Positions 54,553-64,000 of a stretch of 64,000 nt of DNA are shown here, one piece after another. Within the stretch, counting starts at the first letter, position 1; each line of letters begins with the position of its first letter. Below the pieces are notes generated by a model. That model searched no databases. It worked only from the letters and a program-made list of their open reading frames with translations, and had not been told where the DNA came from. Position numbers and translations under genes: made by a program. Source of the stretch: Actinobacillus seminis (GTDB lineage Bacteria > Pseudomonadota > Gammaproteobacteria > Enterobacterales > Pasteurellaceae); assembly GCF_002263215.1 (NCBI RefSeq), contig NZ_NLFK01000009.1, forward strand, positions 33,794 to 97,793. The letters run 5' to 3'.

Positions 54553-55887
54553 ATGGGTTGGACAATGCCTGTACAACGTGCAAGTTTTCGCGGTGTGCGT
54601 TTCGATGTGCTTTCAGTGGATGATGATGTCTATCGCTCAACCATTGAGCATGCTTATCCTTTCGTTAATGGCGCAGATGTGGAAGATTTGGGATTAAATC
54701 CATTAACCGTGCGTATGCAAGCCGTATTTTATGGGCCAGGCTATTACACGGACTTTAAGCAGTTTTTAAGCGTGCTACAAAAATCAGGGGTGGCAACATT
54801 AGTGCATCCGATTCGTGGGCGTTTGCAAAATATGATTTGCACTGGGGCGAGTTTTCACCACGAAGCGGAGATGATTGATTATGTGGCGTTAGATTTGACT
54901 TTTATCGAATCTACGCCAGCTAAACCGATTTTTGTCTTTAATTATTCCCTATTGGCAAAAATAGATGCCTTACTGACTGAATTAGAAAATTTTGTTGATG
55001 ATGTGATGGCATTGTATGGCGAATTTATGGAGATTGTTGCCTTTGCTGCTAATACAAAATCACGTTTGTTGGGTATTTATGGCGCATTATTTGGCTGTTT
55101 TGAGCAAGTACGCGGGTTATTTGATTTTGATAAAACGAAGTATGGTGTGTCGCCTGTCGTGACACAAGATAACTTTAAAGCAAAATCTAACCGTGCTGTG
55201 CGTGATTTGGTGACGATGATTGATTCTGGATTGCGCCAAATTGCTGCGCGCAAGGACTTAACTACCCGAGCAAAATTTGATGAGGTACTCCGCACAATAC
55301 GTCAAATTAAGCATATTCCTGCTGATTTGGTGAGTGGTAAGAATATTAAATCTGCCAAAGAACAAGCAGCATTGAAATCATTAACGACCTCTTTTAGTAA
55401 GGATGATACTGAATCTGTGCATTTAATGATGCAGTTAGCCTCTAGCGTTGCTTTGTTGCGTATTGCCACTGAATTGGTAGAGGACGATGATTTATTGCCA
55501 CAGGATATTGATTACATCACGACTCAAGTGCGGTCACAAATTATGGATAATTTACAATTGTTACGCAAACAAGTGGACGACGAACATCGTGGTGAAAATA
55601 TCACGGTATTAAGCACACCTAATACGAGTTTTTATACGGCTGCGCATAATACAGCAGAGCAATTACGCAATAAAGTGCATAAGTTTACTCAACTTGCCCT
55701 TGCGGCAATTAATCGTAAACCGCCTTTAATGGTGCGTGAGGTGCCATTTAGCGGTACTGTGCAACAAATTGCACATGCATTTTATCAGGATTACAAACGT
55801 GCTGATGAATTATTAAGGCTGAATCCGCAGATCCGTTATCCGAATTTTGTTGAGCGTGGGGAGTGGTTAAACAGCTATGTCAAATAA
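54553..55887 (+). CDS. DNA circularization / tail protein (Mu gpN, gp43)
   Basis: 444 residues, GpN family: MGWTMPVQRASFRGVRFDVL, EHAYPFVNGADVEDLGL, FYGPGYYTDFKQFLSVLQKS, and IRGRLQNMICTGASFHHEAE. The C-terminus has a LysM-like stretch (QIAHAFYQDYKRADELLRLN). In Mu it is a tail-tip protein. Overlaps gpP by 11 bases. Confidence 0.9.
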   Translation: MGWTMPVQRASFRGVRFDVLSVDDDVYRSTIEHAYPFVNGADVEDLGLNPLTVRMQAVFYGPGYYTDFKQFLSVLQKSGVATLVHPIRGRLQNMICTGASFHHEAEMIDYVALDLTFIESTPAKPIFVFNYSLLAKIDALLTELENFVDDVMALYGEFMEIVAFAANTKSRLLGIYGALFGCFEQVRGLFDFDKTKYGVSPVVTQDNFKAKSNRAVRDLVTMIDSGLRQIAARKDLTTRAKFDEVLRTIRQIKHIPADLVSGKNIKSAKEQAALKSLTTSFSKDDTESVHLMMQLASSVALLRIATELVEDDDLLPQDIDYITTQVRSQIMDNLQLLRKQVDDEHRGENITVLSTPNTSFYTAAHNTAEQLRNKVHKFTQLALAAINRKPPLMVREVPFSGTVQQIAHAFYQDYKRADELLRLNPQIRYPNFVERGEWLNSYVK

Positions 55888-57019
55888 TTACCCTTATGAA
55901 AATGATGTTACGGTGGAAGTGGACGGTAAAGCCCACAATAGCTGGAAAAGTTATGATATTGATAGTGACTTTTTAATTCCTGCCGACGCCTTTAAATTTG
56001 ATTTGGGCGTGCCTTCAAACAGTACGGTTTTACCTGACTTTTCGGGAGCAGAAGTGAAAGTGCGTATTAATGGCGAGCTGGTAATGACAGGCATCGTGGA
56101 TACGACACAGCATACTATTAGTAAAACTAACCGCACTTATAGCCTCAATGGGCGAGACCGTGCGAGTATCCTTGTGGATTGCTCTGCACCAATCACCAAT
56201 GTAAAAGGCTTGACTGTGTTGGATGCGGTGAAAAAAATTGTTGAACCACTTGGTATTAAAAAAGTGGCATTGCGTGCGGAAAATAACCCAACATTAGATA
56301 AAGTCGATATTGATGTGGGCGAAACAGCTTGGAATGCGGCAATGCGTTGTGCGAACTCGGCAGGCTTGCACTTGTGGTTTGAGCCAAATGGAGAGCTGAT
56401 TGTGGGCGGTGCGGATTACAGCACGCCACCTGTGGCCACCTTGTGTTGTATGAAAGACGGCAAGCGAAACAACTTTGAGCAGGCGGATTTAACGTTTGAT
56501 GTGTCAAATCGTTTTAGCGAAGTCACTTTTCTTGCACAAAGCCACGGCAAGCAAGGACAAGATAACAAAAACGATCTGAAATGGGTTTATAACGATCCTG
56601 AAATGACTACCTACAAGCCGAAAACTGTGGTGGTATCTGATGTGGATAACTTGGAAGCCTTGCAAAAATGGGCGAAAAAATACATTGCGGACAGTGTGCT
56701 GGAAGGTTTTACCTTTACTATCGTTGTGCCCGATCACAAAATGCAAGACGGCACATTATGGCAACCAGGGCAACGTGTACATGTAATTTGCGAGGAATAT
56801 GATATTGATGCCATTTTCTTTTTAATGGGGCGACGTTTTACGTTGAGCCGAAACGGTGGCACACAAACGGAATTACGCTTTAAACAAGACGGCATTTGGA
56901 CACCAGACGCTTACAGCGCAAAAGCGGAAAAAGCACGTAAACGTAAGGGTAAAAAAGGTAAGAAAAAGAATCAAGGCGATTTGATTTCGACAAACGGACA
57001 AGGTGGTTGGACAAAATGA
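55877..57019 (+). CDS. baseplate hub protein (Mu gpP, gp44)
   Basis: 380 residues; gpP/gp27-like hub: VEVDGKAHNSWKSYDIDSDF, ALRAENNPTLDKVDID, AMRCANSAGLHLWFEPNGEL. The C-terminus is very Lys-rich (KARKRKGKKGKKKNQGD). Joins the tail tube to the spike (gp45). Confidence 0.9.
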   Translation: MSNNYPYENDVTVEVDGKAHNSWKSYDIDSDFLIPADAFKFDLGVPSNSTVLPDFSGAEVKVRINGELVMTGIVDTTQHTISKTNRTYSLNGRDRASILVDCSAPITNVKGLTVLDAVKKIVEPLGIKKVALRAENNPTLDKVDIDVGETAWNAAMRCANSAGLHLWFEPNGELIVGGADYSTPPVATLCCMKDGKRNNFEQADLTFDVSNRFSEVTFLAQSHGKQGQDNKNDLKWVYNDPEMTTYKPKTVVVSDVDNLEALQKWAKKYIADSVLEGFTFTIVVPDHKMQDGTLWQPGQRVHVICEEYDIDAIFFLMGRRFTLSRNGGTQTELRFKQDGIWTPDAYSAKAEKARKRKGKKGKKKNQGDLISTNGQGGWTK

Positions 57020-57651
57020 GACGATTAAGCCAAGCCATTCAACAAAAGGCGCAAGGTGCGGTGGACGAAATCCGTCAAGCCTTTCGCGGTGTGCTGCACT
57101 TAGTGAAAAGTGCGGACAATATTCAAAAAGTTCAGGCTTCAGGGCTTGCGGATGAAACCTTGCAAGATGTGGAGTTGATGCAGCAGTTTGGTTTCACCTC
57201 TGTGCCTCCATCAAATACGCAAGCAGTGATTTTACCTATTGGCGGACAAACTACCCACGGTATTGTGATTGCAACCGAGAATGGATCTTTCCGCTTGAAA
57301 AATCTGCAAGGTGGCGAAGTCGCGGTTTACGATGAAAGTGGCTCTAGCATTGTATTAAAAAAGGGGCGATTGATTGAGATTGATTGTGATGTGTTAAAGA
57401 TTAACGCTGCAACAAAAGTGGATATATCAAGTCCACTGGTTGAAACCGATCAGGTCTTTACTGCCCAAGGGCAAATTAACGGTAACGGCGGCATGGCTGT
57501 GCAAGGTGGCAGTGGTGCGAGCTTTACTGGTAATGTAGAACAACGTGGCGGTAGCTTTACGACCGACGGCGATGTGGAAGCTGGTACAATTTCGTTAAAG
57601 AACCACAAACATACTGGCGATAGCGGAGGAAAAACCAGTAAACCTGAATAA
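57016..57651 (+). CDS. baseplate spike protein (Mu gp45)
   Basis: 211 residues from ATG 57016 (MRRLSQAIQQKAQGAVDEIR). OB-fold-like middle (AVILPIGGQTTHGIVIATEN, LQGGEVAVYDESGSSIVLKK) and a triple-stranded beta-helix tip with Gly-rich repeats (ISSPLVETDQVFTAQGQING, GGSFTTDGDVEAGTISLKNH). The His-containing end HKHTGDSGG fits the Fe-binding apex of Mu-type spikes. Confidence 0.88.
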   Translation: MRRLSQAIQQKAQGAVDEIRQAFRGVLHLVKSADNIQKVQASGLADETLQDVELMQQFGFTSVPPSNTQAVILPIGGQTTHGIVIATENGSFRLKNLQGGEVAVYDESGSSIVLKKGRLIEIDCDVLKINAATKVDISSPLVETDQVFTAQGQINGNGGMAVQGGSGASFTGNVEQRGGSFTTDGDVEAGTISLKNHKHTGDSGGKTSKPE

Positions 57652-57660
57652 TCTAACCTT

Positions 57661-57697
57661 AAAGGAGATGCTGAAACCCTGCATCTCCTTTCTTTTT
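57661..57697 (+). terminator. hairpin between gp45 and gp46
   Basis: AAAGGAGATGC-TGAAACCCT-GCATCTCCTTT followed by CTTTTT. A strong stem inside the late operon. Confidence 0.8.
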
Positions 57698-57720
57698 ACC
57701 TCTTATCTTATCCTGTCAAT

Positions 57721-58071
57721 ATGGACAGAGAAATCAGCCCGCTTACCGGGGACTATACAAGTAAACAAATCAGTACGCTTGCCAATGCAGCGTATATCAG
57801 ATTGACCACACCATTAGGCTCTTGGTGGGCAGATGGGCGTGTAGGCTCTCTGCTCCATCTTATTCCGCGCGAAAAAGATTTGTCGCACATAGGTTTAATT
57901 GCACAACAATATGCCGAAGAAGCCTTGCAACCCTTGATTGATGATGGACGTGCGGACGAAATTATGGTCAATCATACCCAGCCACATAACGGTGTATTGA
58001 TTTTAGATATATCCATCCGAGATAACCGGGGCGAAACCTATCATTTTAAACACCCGGTAAAAGTCATTTAA
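57721..58071 (+). CDS. baseplate protein (Mu gp46)
   Basis: 116 residues: MDREISPLTGDYTSKQISTL, LTTPLGSWWADGRVGSLLHL, ALQPLIDDGRADEIMVNH are typical of the gp46/GpW-like wedge proteins. Begins soon after a hairpin and has no strong ribosome-binding site (TATCCTGTCAAT upstream). Confidence 0.85.
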   Translation: MDREISPLTGDYTSKQISTLANAAYIRLTTPLGSWWADGRVGSLLHLIPREKDLSHIGLIAQQYAEEALQPLIDDGRADEIMVNHTQPHNGVLILDISIRDNRGETYHFKHPVKVI

Positions 58072-58085
58072 AAAGGGTTTAAACC

Positions 58086-59150
58086 ATGTTTATTGTGCCG
58101 AGTTTAGAAGATATTCGCCAAGCGATTTTGCGCGATGTGCAGTCATTAGAGCCGAGTGCTGATGTGAGCATAGATAGTGACTATTATGCACGTGCCAGTA
58201 GCCTTGCTGCCGTAGCGGAAGGTATTTATGCCCATCAAAAATGGATTATTAAACAATTCTTTCCCGATACTGCCGACACGGATTTTCTTGAAAAACATGC
58301 GGGTTTGCGTGGTATTCGCCGTCGTAATGCGACTTATGCCAGTGGGCGCGGTGCAACAGTGACAGGTACCCCTGATGCGGTGATTAAAACTGGATTACAA
58401 ATTAAAACAGACGATAACCGATTTTATGAAACCACCGAAAGTGTGGTGATTTCTGCAAGTGGTTCTGCCGTTGTTGCCGTGCGAAGTCTTGCCACGGGTG
58501 CAAGCCAAAATATTAAAACCTCGACGAAAGCGAGTTTTATGGCAGCACCTGTAGGCGTGCAATCCGATGTGGTGCTAAATGAGGTGATTGGTGCAACGGA
58601 TGCAGAAAGCGATGCGTCTTTGCTCGAACGTTTGCTTGAGATTATTCGCCGACCCCCTGCAGGGGGCAATCGTTATGACTATCGTACATGGGCGTTATCG
58701 GTGGATGGTGTGGATGCTGCTTATGTTTACCCGTTGCGTCGTGGGCTTGGTACGGTAGATATTGCGATCACATCAAATAACGATGTACCAAGCGATGAAA
58801 CAATACGTCTCTGCCAAGAATATATTGATGATGTGCGCCCAGTAACCGCGCGAGAAAGCAAAGTGGTGAAACCTGATGTAACAAAAGTCAATTTTAATAT
58901 TCAGGTGAAAATCAGTGGGGTGACCTTACCCGAAATTAAGGCTGCTATTTCCACTGCACTTGCGGATTATTTTAATACGTTAATCCCCGGAGATGATTTG
59001 ATTGTGTCGCAATGTGAAGCTGTAGTGAATAACTTAGTAGGTGTCGTTGACCGTAAGTTTACGGCACCTATCACTAATCTAAAAGCAGATGTGCGTACAA
59101 AAATTGAGTGGTTTCGGTTAGGTCAAATCACCATTACGGAGATGGCATGA
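58086..59150 (+). CDS. baseplate J-like protein (Mu gp47)
   Basis: 354 residues of the baseplate J family: FIVPSLEDIRQAILRDVQSL, KQFFPDTADTDFLEKHAGLR, RRPPAGGNRYDYRTWALSVD and GVDAAYVYPLRRGLGTVDIA. A wedge component of the contractile tail. ATG overlap with gp48 (ATGATG). Confidence 0.92.
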   Translation: MFIVPSLEDIRQAILRDVQSLEPSADVSIDSDYYARASSLAAVAEGIYAHQKWIIKQFFPDTADTDFLEKHAGLRGIRRRNATYASGRGATVTGTPDAVIKTGLQIKTDDNRFYETTESVVISASGSAVVAVRSLATGASQNIKTSTKASFMAAPVGVQSDVVLNEVIGATDAESDASLLERLLEIIRRPPAGGNRYDYRTWALSVDGVDAAYVYPLRRGLGTVDIAITSNNDVPSDETIRLCQEYIDDVRPVTARESKVVKPDVTKVNFNIQVKISGVTLPEIKAAISTALADYFNTLIPGDDLIVSQCEAVVNNLVGVVDRKFTAPITNLKADVRTKIEWFRLGQITITEMA

Positions 59151-59734
59151 TGCAAACTGACCACAAAAAGGTGTTAGCAAAACTTTATCCGCCTATTTCG
59201 TATGATGTTAATGGTGAACGTTTTATAGCGCAGTGTGAGGTGGATGGTCATGTATTTGACCGATTACAAAAAAGTGCGGTGGATTTATTGCAAATTATTG
59301 AACCTGCCACCTCCAATACTATGTTGTCCGATTGGGAACGTTTATGCGGCATAAAAACAGATTATACCAATAACTATCAAGCACGAGTAAAACGTGTCAT
59401 TGCCAAGTTAAATGCAATTGGGGGCTTATCGATCCCTTATTTTAAACGGATTGCGGAAAGTATTGGATATCGCATCGAAATTAAAGAGTTTTCTCCCCTT
59501 GCGAATGATTTGCCAACGACGGGAGATTTGGCTCAATTTCGCAATGAAGCTCGCGATAACTTGATTTTTATGTGGCGGGTAACGATCTTAAACGGTGATG
59601 ACAATATTTTTTATTTCCGCGCAGGTAGTTCATTTGCCGGTGATCACTTGGTTGAGTTTGGTGACCCGATTATTGAGGAGTTCTTCCGCGATTTAAAACC
59701 CGCCCATACCTACTGCTATTTTGCGTATCAATAG
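59147..59734 (+). CDS. DUF2313 tail protein (Mu gp48)
   Basis: 195 residues from ATG 59147: LLQIIEPATSNTMLSDWERL, CGIKTDYTNNYQARVKRVIA, YFKRIAESIGYRIEIKEFSP are DUF2313 features (YmfQ-like tail protein). Connects baseplate to fibres in Mu. Uptake sequence near 59272. Confidence 0.9.
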   Translation: MMQTDHKKVLAKLYPPISYDVNGERFIAQCEVDGHVFDRLQKSAVDLLQIIEPATSNTMLSDWERLCGIKTDYTNNYQARVKRVIAKLNAIGGLSIPYFKRIAESIGYRIEIKEFSPLANDLPTTGDLAQFRNEARDNLIFMWRVTILNGDDNIFYFRAGSSFAGDHLVEFGDPIIEEFFRDLKPAHTYCYFAYQ

Positions 59735-59749
59735 AGAGATAAACGATAA

Positions 59750-61783
59750 ATGAAAACTTTATTACCTGAAATTAATTCCGCCGACAAGCGCTTTCACGCT
59801 GGCAATCCAGCAACTGGCGAGCAAGGAACACGTGTGACAGACATGTGGTTGAACGACGTGCAAGACCGTGTGCGAGACGTGCAAGCTGAGGCGCATTATG
59901 TGTTGGAAAAAGCAGGTTTTATACCTGTAGAAAATAAGCAAACTCAACTCTATGAAGCAATTGTCAAAATTATTGATGACAACCGCAAAAAAACCTCTAC
60001 AACGCAAAAAGGCGAGGTGCAATTGACTAGCGACACGGGGTTGGATAGTGAAGAACTAGGATTAACAGCTAAAGCGGGGAAAGTATTAGCACAAGGCATT
60101 GCCGCTTTACGCCTTGCGATGAATAACTATATACCATTAAAAAGCAGATCATCATCTGTAACCAGTAACGATGAAAATGGCGTAGCAACACCAAAAGCGG
60201 TTAAGACCGCTTATGATAAAGGCGTTGAGGCGCAAACCGCGGCAGATAAAGCACAGACTGCCGCAGATAAAGCGCAGCGGACAGCGGAGGTGAAAGCGCC
60301 GGTGGCAAACCCGATATTTACCACGGATAAAACCTATATGGACATGGATACCATCCCTAGCGGTACCTTGTTTTTCCGTATTAATGAACGCGCTGCGAAC
60401 CAACCGGATAATACCTATGGCTATTTTGACGCGCAAGCGTGGCAGTTTGATGTGGGCGATCAAAAAACACAATTCATTATCTACAACGACAGCGATATGA
60501 AAGTGCGTTATAAAGACGACGGGCAGCGCTGGACAAGTTGGAACACGATGTTAACCAGTAAAAATTTATCCGATTCGGTAACCAATTCCGCGCGCGATAT
60601 TCCCGCCAGTGTCGGCGGGGTGAAAATTGCCTATGACCGCGCGGTAGAAGCGGAGAAGAAAGGCTTGCCAACCGGTGCGGTATTGGGGTTTGCCAAAGGC
60701 GTGACCCCAACAGGATTTTTAAAATGTGATGGCACCATTTTTAATCGACACACCTACCCGGATTTATACCGCGCTTTGGGTAATAAAAATACACTGCCGA
60801 ATTTACAGCGTTCAGATGTGGGCATGCTTGCGTATTTTCCGCACGACAATATTCCCGCGGGGTGGTTGCCTTGCGACGGAGAAAGCGTGACACAGGCGCA
60901 ATATCCGGAACTTTATCGTTATTTAGGCAATAAATATGGCGCTAACGGAAAACTGCCGGAGGCGGGGAACCGTTTTATTCGTAATGCGGGTGCGGGGCTT
61001 GCTGTGGGGACATTGCAAAATGACGCCATCAAAACCCACGAAATTCAAGTGCCGGATAGTAGCACGTTAGGAAGAAACGCGGGAGTGTTTCATTATGCTG
61101 AACGTGGTGGCGCGCATAATAGTGAATATAATATCTTGACTTATAAAGGCGAAGAAGAAACCCGCCCCAAAGCCATTGCATTTAAGTTGTGCATTAAAGC
61201 GAAAAACACCTTTGATGATGTCATTTTTTGGATAAAAGCCTTTGGCGAGGTGCAAAATGCCGGTGTGTTGGACGCCGGACGTATAGCGCAGGATTTACAG
61301 GATAAAGCCGACCGTCGGCATACGCACACAGCAAGTCAGATTACGGATTTTTCAGCAGCAACCCATCGCGTGATTAATTCAGCATTTACTTATCAAAAAA
61401 TTGGTGGCTTTGAAGTCAGAAAATATGCTGATGGCACCATGATTCAAACTTGCTTACATCGACGTGGCAGCACGGAATATAACCGCAATTATAATGACTA
61501 TCAAGATTTTGTGACGTTGGTCTATCCTGTCGCTTTTATTGAGATGCCCACAGTGAATGTGATGCCTCAATTATCACACCCTTATTTTGACGATAGTAAA
61601 AATGGGCTTGCAACAAATGATAAAACGAAGCGTTTAGGCAGTGGCGTGCAAGAAGCTAATGATGGCAGCGTTGGATTAACTATCGATAACAATAACAAAC
61701 AATGCCAATTCAATTATCAAAATAGCAAGGTGTTCATATCCGAAATGACGTTTCATATTACCGCAATCGGGAGATGGAAATAA
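59750..61783 (+). CDS. tail fibre protein with two collar domains
   Basis: 677 residues. N-terminal baseplate-attachment part (EQGTRVTDMWLNDVQDRVRD), an Ala/Lys repeat AADKAQTAADKAQRTAE around residue 165, then two tail-collar repeats: PTGAVLGFAKGVTPTGFLKCDGTIF and AYFPHDNIPAGWLPCDGESV, both followed by YPDLYRALG/YPELYRYLG. The C-terminal 180 residues (KIGGFEVRKYADGTMIQTCL) form the receptor-binding tip. Base use in the middle (60.2-61.4 kb, more CG-rich codons) differs from neighbours, suggesting exchange. Confidence 0.9.
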   Translation: MKTLLPEINSADKRFHAGNPATGEQGTRVTDMWLNDVQDRVRDVQAEAHYVLEKAGFIPVENKQTQLYEAIVKIIDDNRKKTSTTQKGEVQLTSDTGLDSEELGLTAKAGKVLAQGIAALRLAMNNYIPLKSRSSSVTSNDENGVATPKAVKTAYDKGVEAQTAADKAQTAADKAQRTAEVKAPVANPIFTTDKTYMDMDTIPSGTLFFRINERAANQPDNTYGYFDAQAWQFDVGDQKTQFIIYNDSDMKVRYKDDGQRWTSWNTMLTSKNLSDSVTNSARDIPASVGGVKIAYDRAVEAEKKGLPTGAVLGFAKGVTPTGFLKCDGTIFNRHTYPDLYRALGNKNTLPNLQRSDVGMLAYFPHDNIPAGWLPCDGESVTQAQYPELYRYLGNKYGANGKLPEAGNRFIRNAGAGLAVGTLQNDAIKTHEIQVPDSSTLGRNAGVFHYAERGGAHNSEYNILTYKGEEETRPKAIAFKLCIKAKNTFDDVIFWIKAFGEVQNAGVLDAGRIAQDLQDKADRRHTHTASQITDFSAATHRVINSAFTYQKIGGFEVRKYADGTMIQTCLHRRGSTEYNRNYNDYQDFVTLVYPVAFIEMPTVNVMPQLSHPYFDDSKNGLATNDKTKRLGSGVQEANDGSVGLTIDNNNKQCQFNYQNSKVFISEMTFHITAIGRWK

Positions 61784-62406
61784 TGACAATCTATTACAAA
61801 GACGGCTTTTATGATGACACTGACGGCGGTTATGTGCCGAAAAGTGCGGTAGAAATCAGTGAAGAAAAATACCTCGATCTTTTAAACGGACAAGCTCAAG
61901 GTAAACAAATTATCAGCAACCGGCAAGGCGAGCCGGTACTTATTAACCCGCAGCCGAGCGCAGCACACAAACTCAATCTTGATACGCTCACTTGGGAAAT
62001 TTCAGCTGAGATACAAGCCGCACTTTTCGTTGAAAATCAGGCTAGATTTATTTCAAAAATTGATGAACACGCAGCAGCGATTTACAGCCAATGGACTCGT
62101 TTTGAGAGCGAATATCGCGAACGCCAATCAGCAGCAGAATCTTATAAATCAGCTGGTTATGAAGGCGAATGTAGCCGTTATATCACAGATTTTGCACAAC
62201 GTGCCGGTTTAGATAACAAAGCAGCAACGGACTTGATTTTAGTGCAAGCAGCTGGGTTAGAAAAATTGCAAGTTGAATTGGCGAATCAGCGCATGCGCAA
62301 GTATGAACTCAAGCATACGAATCTCACACTTGAGCAAATGCAGTCAATTTATGACGACATTATCAAGCAAATGGATAAATTAATGGAGGCATACCAAAAT
62401 GGCTAA
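61783..62406 (+). CDS. tail fibre assembly protein
   Basis: 207 residues from ATG 61783 with GGGAG upstream: MTIYYKDGFYDDTDGGYVPK, then PSAAHKLNLDTLTWEISAEI and a helical DUF4376-like C-terminus. Such proteins fold the fibre tip encoded just upstream. The start overlaps the fibre stop codon (TAATG). An uptake sequence is near 61848. Confidence 0.85.
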   Translation: MTIYYKDGFYDDTDGGYVPKSAVEISEEKYLDLLNGQAQGKQIISNRQGEPVLINPQPSAAHKLNLDTLTWEISAEIQAALFVENQARFISKIDEHAAAIYSQWTRFESEYRERQSAAESYKSAGYEGECSRYITDFAQRAGLDNKAATDLILVQAAGLEKLQVELANQRMRKYELKHTNLTLEQMQSIYDDIIKQMDKLMEAYQNG

Positions 62407-62886
62407 TATTTATTTGGCATTCTACAAACACAAACGCGATTGGCGCAAAGAGCCATTCAAAGCCCTTGCCGACCGTGCTACCCGCTTTTTCACCAAGGGC
62501 AAATACTCCCACTGTGAAATCGCCGTGGAACGCATCGAATTTACCAACGGGCATCATTATGAACATCAAACCGTGTTCGATTGCTACTCGTCCAGCGTGC
62601 AAGACGGCGGCGTGCGGTGCAAGCAAATTGATGTGAGTGACTGTGAAAAATGGGATTTAGTACTGCTGGAAAATATCAGCGAAGAACAAATCAAAGCCTA
62701 TTTTAACCGCACTTCCGGCAAAAAATACGACTGGTGGGGCGCGTTAGGTGTGGTGCTGGGGATTAAGCAAAAACGCAGTAAGTATTTTTGTAGTGAATGG
62801 TGCTTTAATGCGATTTTTGGCAGTGAAGAAGGTTGGCGGTTTAGCCCGAATCAGCTTGCAGCAATGTTTAATAAAGGAAAGTTTTA

Positions 62887-62887
<1 letters not shown>
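62399..62887 (+). CDS. permuted NlpC/P60-like (YiiX-type) protein
   Basis: 162 residues. The order His then Cys, in KYSHCEIAVERI (about residues 37-48) and KYFCSEWCFNAIFG (about 128-141), is that of circularly permuted papain-fold NlpC/P60 enzymes. The family includes peptidases and lipid-modifying enzymes. Located between tail-fibre assembly and the methyltransferase, outside the lysis cassette. It may be a tail-associated wall hydrolase or a protein acting on host envelope; no signal peptide. It overlaps the methyltransferase ATG (TAATG). Confidence 0.72.
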
Positions 62888-63859
<972 letters not shown>

Positions 63860-63871
63860 AGTATAAAATTT

Positions 63872-63905
63872 AAATGCCCTTTAATGATGATTTAAAGGGC
63901 ATTTT
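63872..63905 (+). terminator. terminator of the late operon
   Basis: AAATGCCCTTTAA ... TTTAAAGGGCATTTT, a long hairpin with T run, 13 bases after the methyltransferase stop. The arm TTTAAATGCCCTTTAA also occurs at stem-loop copy 1 near 33445. Confidence 0.88.
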
Positions 63906-63929
63906 AATTTGGTTTAAATTTGAGGTTTA

Positions 63930-63984
63930 TTTTGCATAATAGTTTAATTATTTATGCAAAATAAATTTCGATTTTATGCAAAAA
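63930..63984. promoter_or_regulatory. right-end transposase sites R1-R3 (candidates)
   Basis: Three TTTTGCATAA-type cores at 63930-63939, 63951-63960 (inverted) and 63972-63983 (inverted), spaced 21 bases apart. Matches the three sites at the left end. The tight right-end spacing resembles MuA sites R1-R3 of Mu. Confidence 0.68.
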
Positions 63985-64000
63985 GATTCGCGAACTTATA

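Overview
The window comes from a Pasteurellaceae chromosome. The 9-bp Haemophilus-type DNA uptake sequence (AAGTGCGGT or its complement) occurs many times, and the core genes and their order (malQ-glgB-glgX; xseB-ispA-dxs) are those of the Haemophilus/Aggregatibacter/Pasteurella branch. I cannot fix the species from sequence alone. The window has three parts.

(1) Chromosomal core, about 1-11.6 kb and 16.7-27.2 kb. On the minus strand lies a glycogen operon (malQ, glgB, 5' part of glgX, running off the left edge), then ycgN and thiI. Divergent from these is the xseB-ispA-dxs operon. Further right, all on the minus strand except the last, are selD, nhaA, a small lipoprotein, rnd, fadD, slp, tsaB and yoaA, followed by a plus-strand hexose-6-phosphate mutarotase (yeaD). 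GlgB carries an unusual Lys/Thr/Ala-rich C-terminal tail that continues in the -1 frame past an in-phase A-AAA-AAA heptamer.

(2) A decayed island at about 11.7-16.7 kb: a frameshifted serine recombinase, a broken Fic-family gene, a scrap of an IS256-type transposase, one intact 580-codon gene of unknown function, and a broken filamentous-haemagglutinin gene. I saw no uptake sequences by eye from about 11.4 to 23.4 kb.

(3) A nearly complete Mu-like transposable prophage from about 27.24 kb to beyond the right edge. It has three TTTTGCATAA-type sites at each end (candidate MuA sites), an S24-type repressor facing left, then rightward ner, A, B, an accessory early region with three related stem-loop repeats, gemA, tandem cloverleaf RNAs resembling C4 antisense RNA ahead of an AntA-type antirepressor, mor, a lysis cassette (endolysin, small membrane protein/holin candidate, nested spanin pair), head genes (gp27-gp37 equivalents), contractile tail genes (sheath, tube, tape measure, baseplate), two-collar tail fibre and fibre-assembly protein, a permuted NlpC/P60-like protein and, at the place where Mu has mom, an adenine DNA methyltransferase. 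The methyltransferase reading frame contains (AAGC)23 just after its ATG; the repeat number seen puts the catalytic domain out of frame, so the gene is OFF but could be switched by gain or loss of repeat units.

The most interesting signals are: the phase-variable methyltransferase; the C4-like RNA pair with two short segments complementary to the antirepressor ribosome-binding region; the three stem-loop repeats whose outer stems differ in sequence but still pair; an 8/5 tRNA-like half on the minus strand just after the MuF gene; a MuF head protein with a toxin-like C-terminal domain; and several homopolymer frameshifts (glgB tail, an early gene, gpG) that may be programmed, phase-variable or errors.
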